Positions 1-8,995 of a DNA stretch of 64,000 nucleotides are shown here, piece by piece. The notes below the pieces were generated by a model, which saw nothing but the letters and a program-made list of their open reading frames with translations, had not been told where the DNA came from and ran no database searches. Each line of letters begins with the position of its first letter. The first letter of the stretch is position 1. Origin of the DNA: Mycobacterium sp. AZCC_0083 (lineage in GTDB: Bacteria; Actinomycetota; Actinomycetes; Mycobacteriales; Mycobacteriaceae); the NCBI RefSeq assembly GCF_014202335.1, contig NZ_JACHGP010000005.1:434001-498000 (forward strand), read 5' to 3'. Made by a program: the position numbers and the translations under genes.

Positions 1-2
1 TC

Positions 3-539
3 GTCATGGTGACGCCGGAGATCGTCAGCGCAATCTCGCTGCTCCCCTGGTTCGTCACCCTCGGTGTCGATGGGGGGCTCGCCGCCTTCAACATCGGTCA
101 GGTGCGCCTCATCATCGCCAACTCGCTCTTCGCAAGCGCTGTCGTCACTTTCATCGTGCGTGCCCGCATGACGGGGATGAACGAGAGCCTCGAAGAGGCG
201 GCCGCCGACCTGTACGCTCCGCCGTTGCGGCGGTTCACCGACATCACGCTGCCCCTCATTCGTCCGGCCGTCATCTCGGGTGCACTGCTCGCCTTCACCC
301 TCAGCCTCGACAACACGGTCGTCTCGTCGTTCGTCTCGGTCGCCGGCTCGACGCCGTGGCCGGTGTACATCTTCGCGTCGCTGAAGGCGTCGCTGCGGCC
401 GGAGATCGCTGCCATGTCCACACTGATGTTGGTACTCACCCTGATCGTGCTCGGCATCGCGGCGCTGATACTCCGCAGGGATCCAACGGGTTCGGGCGGT
501 GGGGCCGCCGGCCTGACGAGCGCGATGGTGGGGCGCTGA
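3..539 (+). CDS. potC: ABC transporter permease, polyamine type (partial)
   Basis: This is the C-terminal ~178 residues of an inner-membrane permease; the 5' end lies before the window, so the visible ATG at 6 need not be the start. The EAA-type cytoplasmic loop that docks the ATPase is clear (EEAAADLYAPPLRRF, then ITLPLIRPAV). Hydrophobic helices lie on both sides of it, and a short basic/glycine-rich tail ends the protein. The family imports spermidine/putrescine or related cations. It ends 2 bp before the amine oxidase gene, so the two are probably co-transcribed, which supports an amine substrate. The exact substrate is inferred from that neighbour only. Confidence 0.85.
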   Translation, partial: VMVTPEIVSAISLLPWFVTLGVDGGLAAFNIGQVRLIIANSLFASAVVTFIVRARMTGMNESLEEAAADLYAPPLRRFTDITLPLIRPAVISGALLAFTLSLDNTVVSSFVSVAGSTPWPVYIFASLKASLRPEIAAMSTLMLVLTLIVLGIAALILRRDPTGSGGGAAGLTSAMVGR

Positions 540-541
540 GC

Positions 542-1921
542 ATGCCACTGGTCAACGGCGATGTCTCCTTCTGGTGGAACAGCATTGGACGGGAGGCCCC
601 GCGGCCTTCCCTGCCGGGTTCCACCCAGGCCGACGTCTGCATCATCGGGGCCGGCTACACCGGTCTGTGGACGGCCTACTACCTCAAGAAGGCAGCACCC
701 CAGTTGCGGATCGTCGTGCTGGAGCAACGCTTCGCGGGCTTCGGCGCGTCGGGCCGCAACGGTGGCTGGCTCACCAACGACATCACGGGCGGTCGCGCCT
801 CCTATCTGAAGTCACACGGACGAGAGTCCGTGGGGCGCTTCCAGACTGCGATGAACGAATCGGTCGATGAGGTCATCCGGGTCACCCACGCCGAGACCAT
901 CGACTGCGACCTGATCAAGGGCGGCGAGTTCACCGTTGCCACGAACGCCGCCCAGCAAGCCCGCTTGGTGAGCGCCGCCGCCGAGGCCCAAACGTGGCCG
1001 ATGACCGATGTCGAGCTCCTGAGCGCGGCAGAGGCCACGGCACGCATCAACGTGCACGGTACGACGGGAGCGATGTGGCACCCGCACTGCGCACGGCTGC
1101 ACCCGGCCAAGCTCGCCTCGGGGCTCGCCCGGGTCGTCGAATCGCTCGGAGTCGAGATCTTCGAAGGCACGCGGGTTACCGAGATCCGCCCGCACCAGGC
1201 AGCGACGACGTTTGGCACGGTCACGGCCGACACGATCGTCAGGGCGACAGAGGGTTTCACCGCGCAGATCGACGGCCTCCGGCGTACGTGGCTACCGATG
1301 AACTCCTCGCTCATCGTCACCGAACCCCTACCGGCCGAGACCTGGGCACAGATCGGGTGGAACGGCTACGAGACGCTCGGGGACCAGGCCCACGCCTACA
1401 TGTACGCCCAGCGCACGGCTGATGACCGCATCGCCATCGGCGGTAGAGGAGCTCCGTACCGCTATGGCTCGGGCACCGACGTCGACGGAGCGACCGACCC
1501 GAAGACCGTCGACCTCTTGCGCACCATCCTGACCCGGTTCTTTCCCTCGACGGCTTCGGCGTCGGTGGAGCACGTCTGGTCGGGAGTGCTTGGCGTTCCG
1601 CGTGATTGGTCGGCGACGGTGGGACTCGATCCCTCGACTGGGCTCGGCTGGGCGGGCGGTTACGTGGGGACCGGCGTTACGTCGACCAACCTCGCGGGCC
1701 GCACCCTGCGCGACCTGATACTGAAGTCCTCGTCGCCGCTCACCGAACTACCGTGGGTCAACCACCAGGTGCGCAAGTGGGAACCGGAACCCCTGCGGTA
1801 CATCGCCGTCCAAGCCATGTATGCGGCCTACTACGCCGCCGACCGGGCAGAGTCGCGCGGCCGACGCAACACCTCTCCGATCGCGACGATGGCCGACATC
1901 GTCTCGGGCCGGGGGCACTGA
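542..1921 (+). CDS. FAD-dependent amine oxidoreductase (DAO/PuuB-like)
   Basis: The product is a 459-residue flavoprotein of the D-amino-acid oxidase fold. The FAD dinucleotide-binding motif (CIIGAGYTGLWTAYYL) is near residue 32, followed by the GFGASGRNGG segment typical of PuuB/OrdL gamma-glutamylputrescine oxidases. The C-terminal GYVGTGVTSTNLAGR stretch is the usual FAD-closing motif. I chose the ATG at 542, not the longer open frame from 356, because it follows the permease stop by 2 bp and starts just before the conserved N-terminus. Pairing with a polyamine-type permease suggests oxidation of an imported amine or its gamma-glutamyl derivative. Substrate specificity cannot be read from the sequence. 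Confidence 0.85.
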   Translation: MPLVNGDVSFWWNSIGREAPRPSLPGSTQADVCIIGAGYTGLWTAYYLKKAAPQLRIVVLEQRFAGFGASGRNGGWLTNDITGGRASYLKSHGRESVGRFQTAMNESVDEVIRVTHAETIDCDLIKGGEFTVATNAAQQARLVSAAAEAQTWPMTDVELLSAAEATARINVHGTTGAMWHPHCARLHPAKLASGLARVVESLGVEIFEGTRVTEIRPHQAATTFGTVTADTIVRATEGFTAQIDGLRRTWLPMNSSLIVTEPLPAETWAQIGWNGYETLGDQAHAYMYAQRTADDRIAIGGRGAPYRYGSGTDVDGATDPKTVDLLRTILTRFFPSTASASVEHVWSGVLGVPRDWSATVGLDPSTGLGWAGGYVGTGVTSTNLAGRTLRDLILKSSSPLTELPWVNHQVRKWEPEPLRYIAVQAMYAAYYAADRAESRGRRNTSPIATMADIVSGRGH

Positions 1922-1976
1922 AGCCGCCCGAACTGCAGTGCAGGCGATAGTCTCTCGCGTCGTGTCACGCGGTGCG

Positions 1977-2650
1977 TCAGTTCGCTTTGTCGAATCGCTG
2001 GCGTTGCCGGACCCCATATGCCGCTGCCTTCACGGGCCTCGTCATCCTCCAAACCCGATCCCAGGGCGCCACCCAAGGTTGCGACCGCCGCCGCCAGCCA
2101 GGCCATCATCAGAAGGGTCGAGAGGCCGACGGGATGGCCGATGGTGTCAGCGACCAGTTGCGGCGGAAGCGTCCACCATGCGGTCAGCAGCAGCAGGACG
2201 AACAGCCCGATGTGGAGGATGGCGACGCCGATCGTCGGGGTGACCACCGTCGCTACGTTGTACAGCGCCGCGCGTTCACGTTCGCCGGCCGAACGTGGCC
2301 TTTCCCATAGTTCGTGGTCGAGGATGAGCCACGCGATCATTGCCGTGCTCGCCAAGATCGTGGCGGCGCCCAACCGCCACGGACCCATGGTGGCCGACAG
2401 CTGCCAAATCGTCGGATACGCAAGGCTCACGGCTCCCGCGGCGAACGCCGCCATCAACACCTTGTACAAACCAACGGCCAATCGCCATGGGCGGTTGGCG
2501 TAGACGATGCCCGTCAGAAGCTGCAGACGGGAAAGCACCGTCCGCACGGTCCGTCAGCGCACTGGGAAGCGATTCAGAAAGGCGTTCGGCGATCAACGCC
2601 GGGACACCGGGATCGGCGATCAGCAAGATTGATGACAGGGCGCCAGTCAT
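1977..2650 (-). pseudogene. Decayed actinobacterial membrane-protein gene
   Basis: Two pieces of one recognisable protein family are joined after a loss. The first ~35 residues (ATG at 2650; ILLIADPGVPALIAERLSES) match the family's N-terminus. Around 2540 the frame changes and the sequence jumps to the membrane half (GIVYANRPWRLAVGLYKVLM), so the usual middle domain is missing. Four or so hydrophobic helices follow. A second frame change occurs at the GGG run at 2034-2036: with one base removed the ending becomes VKAAAYGVRQRQRFDKAN and stops at 1977-1979, as expected for the family. Without that correction the frame runs on to 1831 and overlaps the oxidase gene. Family recall is from memory, so function stays unknown. 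Confidence 0.65.
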
Positions 2651-2695
2651 TGGGTCTGGGATACCCGTACCCGCTTACGTGAAACGTCCCTGGTG

Positions 2696-2718
2696 GCCGT
2701 GCTGGGCACCAGCACGGC
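2696..2718 (-). terminator. Hairpin after the chaperone-redox operon
   Basis: A perfect 10-bp inverted repeat (GCCGTGCTGG / CCAGCACGGC) with a 3-nt loop lies 30 bp past the last stop codon of the minus-strand operon. There is no U-tract, as is common for proposed mycobacterial terminators. It could also serve the other strand. Confidence 0.5.
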
Positions 2719-2747
2719 ATCAATACTCCGCCGCCGACCGCCGCCGA

Positions 2748-4436
2748 TCAGGTCCCGAAGTACTCGTGGATTTGGCGGATTGCCATGGATCCTTCGCCGA
2801 CCGCGGACGCCACCCGCTTGACCGAACCACTACGGACGTCGCCCGCCGCGAACACACCGGGCCGGCTGGTTTCCAGCATCATCGGCCGACGCTGCGTTCG
2901 CCCCTGACCGCCGTCGGTGTCCGAATACAGAGCTGCCGGACCGGTCGGCACGAAGCCGCGGTCGTCGAGTTCGATGGCGCCGGCGAGCCACGCGGTATTC
3001 GGATCCGCGCCGATGAAGACGAACAGGGCGCGGGCCTGGATCGAATGGCGCTCACCGGTCCGTTTGTCCTCAGTGACCACGGTGCTGAGTTCACCGTCTC
3101 CGTGCACCTCTCCGATCTCGGTACACGACAGGACCGTCACGCGGGTGTGCCGGTTGATCTGGTCGACGAGATATCGGGACATGCCCTTGTTCAGGTCGTC
3201 GCCGCGGATCACCACATACACCCGGGAAACCCGCGACGCGAGGAAGATCGCTGCCTGACCGGCGGAGTTACCACCCCCCACGACGACGACTGGACCGGCG
3301 CCACACATCAACGCCTCTTGAAAGGTGGCGGCGTAGTACACGCCATTGCCCTCGTTCGATTCGATCCCCGGTACGGCGAGCTTTCGATACCGCGCTCCGG
3401 TGGCCAGCACCACCGCCCTGGCCACCACCGACCCGCCGTCCGCGAGCGTCAACCGGTGGTGCCCGCCGTCGGATTCCAGCCGGGTGACCTCCGCGGAGAC
3501 CATGATCCGCGCGCCGAACTTGCCGGCCTGCAGGACGGCCCGTTCGGCCAGGTCGGCGCCCGATATGCCGCCAGGGAATCCGAGGTAGTTCTCGATCCTC
3601 GATGACGTCCCGGCCTGCCCGCCGGTTGCGATCCGCTCCATGGCCGCGGTGATCAGACCGTCCGAGGAGCCATACACCGCCGCGCCAAGCCCGGCCGGAC
3701 CGGCGCCCACCACGACGACGTCGGCCTCGTCGGGCACTGTGTCGGGTACCGGTAGTCCGACCCGGCGGGCGAGCTCGGTGTTGGTCGGGTTGCGCAGCAC
3801 CTCACCGCCCCAGATCACCACCGGGGTGTCTTGGGGCGATACTCCGAACCGGTGCAGCAGCCGGGCGGCGCGCTTGTCACGTTCCAGGTCGATCCATCTG
3901 TGCGGTAACCGATTTCGCGCAGCGAATTCGCGCAACCGCACCGTATCCGGGTCATAACAGGAGCCGATGATCCTAAATCCGGTTCCGCCCTGGATGAGCA
4001 GCGAGCGGCGTACCAGGTACGCGCGCATGATGAGGTCACTGAGCACCGGATCGTGGGCGACCAGGGCCCGCACCCGCTCGGTCGGTACCACGAGTACTTC
4101 GCCGGGTTCCATCACTTCGGCGGTGTAGAACGCGGCTTGACCTTCGAGGTCGCCGACCTCCCCGAGGAACCGCCCTGGGCCATGTACCCGGATCACGCGC
4201 CGATTGCCCATGTCGTCGGTGGTGGCGACGGCGACCTTGCCGGACAGGATCACGAAGAAGTAGTCGGAGCACTCGCCCTCGCGGACAAGCGTTTCGCCGA
4301 TGTCGACGGCACGCCGGGCGGCGCCTGCCTCGAGGCTGGCGATCTGATCGTCGGACAGTCGCGGGTACGCACCGTAGACGTCGGGGGTTTCCGCCAGCGG
4401 AGTCGAGGCGGGCTGGTCGGTGACGACCTCAGACAT
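2748..4436 (-). CDS. cNMP-binding / glutaredoxin-like / TrxR-like flavoprotein
   Basis: This 562-residue cytoplasmic protein has three parts. Residues ~20-135 form a cyclic-nucleotide-binding beta-barrel (LVREGECSDYFFVILSGKVA, GRFLGEVGDL). Residues ~145-230 look like a glutaredoxin fold with a TPVV cis-proline. Residues ~240-562 form a thioredoxin-reductase-type FAD/NADPH unit (VVVVGAGPAGLGAAVYGSSD, VVVVGGGNSAGQAA, GVFAAGDVRSG). The redox CxxC of true thioredoxin reductases is absent: the site reads GVYYAATFQEA. It is therefore probably an FAD/NAD(P)H oxidoreductase with a different electron acceptor. The ATG at 4436 overlaps the end of the zinc-finger gene by 8 bp; the longer frame to 4562 is a shadow. 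It is the last gene of the dnaK operon, two genes from a thioredoxin. Confidence 0.85.
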   Translation of the reverse strand: MSEVVTDQPASTPLAETPDVYGAYPRLSDDQIASLEAGAARRAVDIGETLVREGECSDYFFVILSGKVAVATTDDMGNRRVIRVHGPGRFLGEVGDLEGQAAFYTAEVMEPGEVLVVPTERVRALVAHDPVLSDLIMRAYLVRRSLLIQGGTGFRIIGSCYDPDTVRLREFAARNRLPHRWIDLERDKRAARLLHRFGVSPQDTPVVIWGGEVLRNPTNTELARRVGLPVPDTVPDEADVVVVGAGPAGLGAAVYGSSDGLITAAMERIATGGQAGTSSRIENYLGFPGGISGADLAERAVLQAGKFGARIMVSAEVTRLESDGGHHRLTLADGGSVVARAVVLATGARYRKLAVPGIESNEGNGVYYAATFQEALMCGAGPVVVVGGGNSAGQAAIFLASRVSRVYVVIRGDDLNKGMSRYLVDQINRHTRVTVLSCTEIGEVHGDGELSTVVTEDKRTGERHSIQARALFVFIGADPNTAWLAGAIELDDRGFVPTGPAALYSDTDGGQGRTQRRPMMLETSRPGVFAAGDVRSGSVKRVASAVGEGSMAIRQIHEYFGT

Positions 4437-4692
4437 AGTTCTCGTGGACGTAGCACCACCGCCACGCCGGTCCCGGCTCCATGGACTGCACGATCGGGTG
4501 GCCCACGGTGTGCGCGTGCGCGCGGGCATGCCGCATGGGCGGCGAGTCGCAGCAGCCGACATGTCCGCACGTCAGGCACAGCCGCAGATGCACCCACGGT
4601 GTGCCGAGCCGCAGACATTCCTCGCAGCCGTTCGTGTGCGGGCGCACCTGGCGAATCGCCGCCACGTGTGGATCCGTAGCTACTGATGTCAT
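4429..4692 (-). CDS. UBP-type zinc-finger protein
   Basis: A small 87-residue protein consists almost wholly of a zinc finger of the ubiquitin-protease (UBP/ZnF-UBP) type. The Cys/His ligands are visible: CEEC at 23-26, CLTCGHVGCC at 39-48, then HARAHAHTVGH at 55-65. In eukaryotes this fold binds the free C-terminus of ubiquitin. Bacterial copies are common in actinobacteria without a known ligand. The ATG at 4692 overlaps the thioredoxin stop (ATGA), and its own end overlaps the flavoprotein start, so translation is likely coupled. A role in protein-quality or redox sensing is inferred from position only. Confidence 0.85.
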   Translation of the reverse strand: MTSVATDPHVAAIRQVRPHTNGCEECLRLGTPWVHLRLCLTCGHVGCCDSPPMRHARAHAHTVGHPIVQSMEPGPAWRWCYVHENYV

Positions 4693-5141
4693 GACCGTGC
4701 ACCCTTCGCGCTGTTCGCCGACAATGACTGGTCCAGCCAATTGCGCAGCGCCGCAACGGGGGCGGCACCTGCCTGTCGCCCAAGCACTTCCCCGTGATCG
4801 AGGAGTAGCAGCGTCGGCACCGCCTGCACCGAGAACCGCTGCGAAATCTTCGGTGCCTTGTCCACGTCGACCTTGACCAGTTTGAGTTGTCCGGCGCGTT
4901 CTCCTGCGAGCTGCTCGAGTGCCGGACTCACCATGCGGCACGGTCCACACCAGGTCGCCCACAGATCGACGAGTACTGGAACCGCGGACTTTTCGGCAAC
5001 GTCAGCGAAGTCCTCGTCGCCGGCCGCCGCGATCCACGGCAGCCACTGGTGACAATTGGCGCACCGGGGCTTCCCCGCGGCGACCGCGGGTACCCGGTTG
5101 CGTTTCCCGCAGTGCGGGCACGTCAGGATGTCTGTTTCCAT
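4689..5141 (-). CDS. trxC: Thioredoxin 2 type, with N-terminal zinc ribbon
   Basis: This 150-residue protein reduces protein disulfides. Two CxxC pairs (C8/C11 and C27/C30) form a zinc ribbon as in E. coli Trx2. The thioredoxin fold follows with the active site WCGPC (C65, C68) and the cis-proline segment AVPTLLLL. The ATG at 5141 is used because the zinc ribbon begins at once; the longer frame to 5237 runs into clpB. It lies 13 bp after clpB and overlaps the zinc-finger gene by 4 bp. Zinc-ribbon thioredoxins are typically linked to oxidative and heat stress, which fits the chaperone operon. Confidence 0.92.
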   Translation of the reverse strand: METDILTCPHCGKRNRVPAVAAGKPRCANCHQWLPWIAAAGDEDFADVAEKSAVPVLVDLWATWCGPCRMVSPALEQLAGERAGQLKLVKVDVDKAPKISQRFSVQAVPTLLLLDHGEVLGRQAGAAPVAALRNWLDQSLSANSAKGARS

Positions 5142-5154
5142 GGCGCCTCCTCCG

Positions 5155-7779
5155 TCAGGCCGCCAGGGCCGGTTCCAAATAGCCCACGCCGAGTTCGCCG
5201 TTCTCCACGGCGACGCGAATCTTGCCACCGCCCGCAATGTCGCCGCTTAGCAACGCCCGGCCGATCTTGGTCTCCACCTCGTGGGCGATGTAGCGGCGCA
5301 GCGGCCGCGCCCCGTACACCGGATCGTAGCCATGTTCGGCGATCATCCGTCGCGCGTCCGGGGAGATGTCGAGTTCGATTTGCCTTTCCGCCAACCGATC
5401 CCGCAGCTCGGCCAGTTGCAGCTCGACGATCCGCTCGATCTGCACCATCGACAGCGGGGTGAACAGCACGATGTCGTCGACGCGGTTGAGGAACTCGGGC
5501 CGGAAGTGTCCGCGCAGCTCGGCCATCACCCGGTCGCGCGCGTCGGGCGTGATCTCGCCGTCCGCGGTGACGCCGTCGAGCAGATGGTGCGAGCCGATGT
5601 TGGAGGTCATGATGACCACCGTGTTGCGGAAGTCGACCTGCCGTCCCTGTGCATCGGTGAGCCGGCCGTCGTCGAGCACCTGCAGCAGAGTGTTGAACAC
5701 ATCGGCGTGCGCCTTTTCGATCTCATCGAGCAGCACCACCGAGTACGGCTTGCGACGCACCGCCTCGGTCAGCTGGCCGCCCTCCTCGTAACCGACGTAT
5801 CCCGGTGGCGCACCGACCAACCGGCTCACAGTGTGCCGCTCCTGGTACTCGCTCATGTCGAGCCGGACCATGTTGTCCTCGCTGTCGAACAATGCGGCGG
5901 CCAGCGTCTTCGCGAGCTCGGTCTTACCGACCCCGGTGGGTCCGAGGAAGATGAACGAGCCGATCGGGCGGCGCGGGTCGCGGATACCGGAGCGGGCTCG
6001 AATCACCGCATCGGCGACCAGCTGGACCGCCTCGTCCTGGCCGATCACCCGCTCGTGCAGTATTTCGTCGAGCCGCAGCAGCTTCTCCCGTTCGCCCTCC
6101 TGCAACCGCGCGACCGGGATGCCGGTCCATGCGGCCACGATTTCGGCGATCTCGTCTTCGGTGACGACCTCACGCAGCAGCGGCTGTTCGCCCTGTTTGG
6201 ACATCAGCTGTTCCTCGGCCGCGTGCAGTTTGCGTTCCAGCTCGGTGATTTGGCCGTAGCGCAGTTCGGCGGCCCGGTTGAGGTCGTAGTTGCGTTCGGC
6301 CTCCTCGGCCTCGTGCCGGAGCTGCTCGAGCTGCCCGCGCAGTTCCTGCACCCGCCGGATGGCCTGCCGTTCGGCATCCCACTGGGCGTGCCGGGCATCT
6401 GCCTCCGCTCGCAGATCGGCCAATTCCTTGCGTAGCTCCTCCAGACGGGACTTGCTGGCTGCGTCGGTCTCCTTGGCCAACGCCGCCTCCTCGATCTCCA
6501 GTCGGGTGACTCGACGGGTGATCTCATCCAACTCAGCTGGCATCGAGTCGATTTCGGTGCGCAGCCGGGCACAGGCCTCGTCCACCAGGTCGATGGCCTT
6601 ATCGGGCAGAAACCGGTCGGTGATGTAGCGGTGCGACAGCGTGGCCGCCGCCACCAGCGCCCCATCGTGAATCCGCACACCGTGAAAGACTTCGAGGCGC
6701 TCGCGCAGGCCGCGCAGGATCGAGATGGTGTCCTCGACGTCAGGTTCGTCGACCAGCACGGTCTGGAACCGGCGCTCCAACGCGGCGTCCTTCTCAATGT
6801 GCTTGCGGTATTCGTCCAGGGTGGTGGCGCCGATCATGTGCAACTCGCCGCGGGCAAGCATCGGCTTGAGCATGTTGCCGGCGTCCAGCGACCCTTCCGT
6901 CGCCCCGGCGCCGACCACGGTATGCAACTCGTCGACGAACAGCAGAATTCGGCCCTCGCCGGCCTTCACCTCTGATAGCACCGCCTGCAGCCGTTCCTCG
7001 AACTCACCGCGATACTTCGCACCTGCCACCAGCGAACCCATGTCGAGGGAGAATATTGTCTTGTCCCGCAGGCCTTCCGGAACATCGCCGCGCACGATCC
7101 GCTGGGCCAGCCCCTCCACGATCGCCGTCTTGCCGACGCCGGGGTCGCCGATCAGCACCGGATTGTTCTTCGTCTTGCGGCTCAGGATCTGAATGACCCT
7201 GCGGATCTCGGCGTCTCGGCCGATCACCGGGTCCAGCTTGCCCGCACGGGCCTCGGCAACCAGGTCGCGGCCGTACTTCTCCAGGGCCTCGTAGGCGGCC
7301 TCCGGCGATGCTGAAGTGACCCGCTGGTTGCCGCGGACCTTGGTCAGCACGCCGAGGAACGATTCCCGAGTCACGCCGTGGGAGGCCAGGATCCGTCCGG
7401 CGGCGGTCGCCGAACCTTCCTCAGCAAGGGCGATGACGAGGTGTTCCACCGACACGTAGTCGTCCTTGAGCCGCTTGGCTTCCCGTTCGGCGGCCTCCAG
7501 CAGGTTCGCCAGGCGCCTGGTGACGGAGACCTGGCCCGGCGCGGCACCCGGGCCGCTCATCCTCGGCCGGCGGTTCAGCTCGCGTTCCACGTCTGCGCGC
7601 AATGCCGCGGTGTCGGTGCCGGCCTGATCAAGCAGCCGCGGTACCAGGCCCTCGGGCTGGTCGATCAGCGCCATCAACAGGTGTTCGCCGTCGACCTCGT
7701 TCTGACCCATCCGGGTCGCAATGCTCTGCGCTTCGGCCAACGCCTCCTGTGACTTCTGCGTCAGCTTGTTGATGTCCAC
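5155..7779 (-). CDS. clpB: ClpB disaggregase
   Basis: This 874-residue Hsp100 AAA+ ATPase pulls polypeptides out of aggregates together with DnaK. Visible parts are the repeat N-domain, NBD1 with Walker A GDPGVGKT and Walker [11 protein letters not shown], the long heptad-rich middle domain (about residues 400-520), and NBD2 with GPTGVGKT and [11 protein letters not shown]. The start is GTG at 7779 ([14 protein letters not shown]), preceded by AAGGAGG at ideal spacing; the open frame further upstream lies inside the cbpM gene. Length is close to the family norm of ~850-870. The start overlaps the end of the cbpM-like gene by 19 bp. Confidence 0.96.
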   Translation of the reverse strand: MDINKLTQKSQEALAEAQSIATRMGQNEVDGEHLLMALIDQPEGLVPRLLDQAGTDTAALRADVERELNRRPRMSGPGAAPGQVSVTRRLANLLEAAEREAKRLKDDYVSVEHLVIALAEEGSATAAGRILASHGVTRESFLGVLTKVRGNQRVTSASPEAAYEALEKYGRDLVAEARAGKLDPVIGRDAEIRRVIQILSRKTKNNPVLIGDPGVGKTAIVEGLAQRIVRGDVPEGLRDKTIFSLDMGSLVAGAKYRGEFEERLQAVLSEVKAGEGRILLFVDELHTVVGAGATEGSLDAGNMLKPMLARGELHMIGATTLDEYRKHIEKDAALERRFQTVLVDEPDVEDTISILRGLRERLEVFHGVRIHDGALVAAATLSHRYITDRFLPDKAIDLVDEACARLRTEIDSMPAELDEITRRVTRLEIEEAALAKETDAASKSRLEELRKELADLRAEADARHAQWDAERQAIRRVQELRGQLEQLRHEAEEAERNYDLNRAAELRYGQITELERKLHAAEEQLMSKQGEQPLLREVVTEDEIAEIVAAWTGIPVARLQEGEREKLLRLDEILHERVIGQDEAVQLVADAVIRARSGIRDPRRPIGSFIFLGPTGVGKTELAKTLAAALFDSEDNMVRLDMSEYQERHTVSRLVGAPPGYVGYEEGGQLTEAVRRKPYSVVLLDEIEKAHADVFNTLLQVLDDGRLTDAQGRQVDFRNTVVIMTSNIGSHHLLDGVTADGEITPDARDRVMAELRGHFRPEFLNRVDDIVLFTPLSMVQIERIVELQLAELRDRLAERQIELDISPDARRMIAEHGYDPVYGARPLRRYIAHEVETKIGRALLSGDIAGGGKIRVAVENGELGVGYLEPALAA

Positions 7780-8078
7780 CGTGATGTCCTCCTTCGGCGA
7801 GAAGTCGATTCCAGCTCTTCGATGTGGTCGAGCAGGTCGAGTACCAATCCGATCGCCGCATAGTTCAGTCCCAGCCCGGCCCTCAACCGTTGGATGCGGC
7901 CGACTGTCACCAGCGCAGACGGCTCGAACCAGATATCGCCGCGGGCATCCTGCCGGCATGCGAGCAGGCCCAGCGCCACCAGTCGGCGCACCATGTCGGG
8001 ATGCAAGCCGCAGCGTGTGGCGAAGTCGTCGAGCTGCATTCCTGGCCGCCGCACCAAGACATATCGTGAGGCGGTCAT
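7761..8078 (-). CDS. cbpM: CbpM-like chaperone modulator (MerR-type HTH)
   Basis: This 105-residue protein has a short MerR-like helix-turn-helix domain ([20 protein letters not shown]) followed by a helical tail ([20 protein letters not shown]). The pattern matches CbpM, which binds the J-domain of CbpA and modulates its activity. The usual mycobacterial DnaK operon carries HspR in this place, and this protein lacks the HspR pattern. Its ATG overlaps the stop of the DnaJ/CbpA gene (ATGA, 8075-8078), the arrangement seen for cbpA-cbpM pairs. A DNA-binding repressor role cannot be excluded. Confidence 0.8.
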   Translation of the reverse strand: MTASRYVLVRRPGMQLDDFATRCGLHPDMVRRLVALGLLACRQDARGDIWFEPSALVTVGRIQRLRAGLGLNYAAIGLVLDLLDHIEELESTSRRRRTSRWTSTS

Positions 8079-8989
8079 CGTCCCCTCCTTGGGTCGAAGG
8101 TGGACTCGGCCGCTAGTTGCTCGAACAGCTCGCGTTCCCGAGCAGTGGGTTTCGGTGGCACCATCACCTTGATTTCCGCGTAAAGGTCGCCAGCGGCACC
8201 GTGCGGGTTGGGCATGCCTTCACCGCGCAGCCGCAAGCGCCGGCCGGTCGAAGACCCCTCCGGCACCTTGACTTTCGCTTCGCCGCCGGGAGTCCGGATG
8301 GCGACGGTGGTTCCCAGCACCGCCTCCCACGGCGACACCGGCAGATCGACGGTGATGTCGCGGCCGTCGAGCCGGAAGCGGGGCTGCGGCTTGATGCGCA
8401 CCCGCAGGTACAGATCTCCTGCCGGTCCATCGCCGCTGCCGCGGCCTCCCTCTCCCGCCAGCCGTATCCGCTGACCGTCGACGACGCCGGCGGGAATGTT
8501 CACTCCGTAGTCGCGGCCACCTATTGAGAGCTGCCGTTTGCCGCCCCGGTAGGCCTCCTCGACGGTCAGCTCGAGCACTGCTTCCTGGTCGGCGCCCGGA
8601 ATCGGCCCGAATCCGCCACTGCCGCTGAACATGTCGCCGAAGAGGTCTTCGATGTTGATGCCGCCGGCGCCGCCGAAGCCCTGGCCGTAGCGGACCCGAG
8701 CACCGGAGGGCCGTCCGCCGCGGAAGCCACCAGCACCGGCGCCCACACGCTCTTCCCAGTCCTCGGGAACCTTGTTGAAGTCTTCGCCGAATCGGTCATA
8801 GCGTTTGCGGGTTTCGGGGTCAGTCAGCACATGGTAGGCCTCGTTGATTTCCTTGAACCGATCCTCGGCCGATGGATCCTTGTTGACGTCGGGGTGATAC
8901 TTGCGGGCCAAGGTGCGGAACGCCTGCTGGATCTGATCGGCGGTCGCATCCCGCGAAACCCCGAGCACTTGGTAGTAGTCGCGGGCCAC
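8075..8989 (-). CDS. cbpA: DnaJ co-chaperone of the CbpA type
   Basis: This 304-residue Hsp40 stimulates the DnaK ATPase. The J-domain carries HPD at residues 32-34. A G/F-rich linker (about 80-130) follows, then two beta-sandwich peptide-binding domains. The four CxxCxGxG zinc repeats of class I DnaJ are absent, so it is the CbpA (class II) type. The start is GTG at 8989, 6 bp after the grpE stop, where [11 protein letters not shown] begins. The downstream overlapping gene is the CbpM-like modulator, which supports the CbpA assignment. Confidence 0.93.
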   Translation of the reverse strand: MARDYYQVLGVSRDATADQIQQAFRTLARKYHPDVNKDPSAEDRFKEINEAYHVLTDPETRKRYDRFGEDFNKVPEDWEERVGAGAGGFRGGRPSGARVRYGQGFGGAGGINIEDLFGDMFSGSGGFGPIPGADQEAVLELTVEEAYRGGKRQLSIGGRDYGVNIPAGVVDGQRIRLAGEGGRGSGDGPAGDLYLRVRIKPQPRFRLDGRDITVDLPVSPWEAVLGTTVAIRTPGGEAKVKVPEGSSTGRRLRLRGEGMPNPHGAAGDLYAEIKVMVPPKPTARERELFEQLAAESTFDPRRGR

Positions 8990-8995
8990 GGAGCA

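Noticed and set aside
2748..4436. Classical thioredoxin reductase (trxB)
   Set aside because: The FAD/NADPH fold fits, but the redox CxxC is replaced by AATF and extra N-terminal domains are present, so the name would mislead.
5281..6435. Long plus-strand frame opposite clpB
   Set aside because: Antisense shadow; low-complexity Gln/Leu/Asp-rich translation without any known family.
7761..8078. HspR repressor
   Set aside because: The gene is in the hspR position, but the HTH and tail match CbpM better and no HspR box is visible upstream of dnaK.
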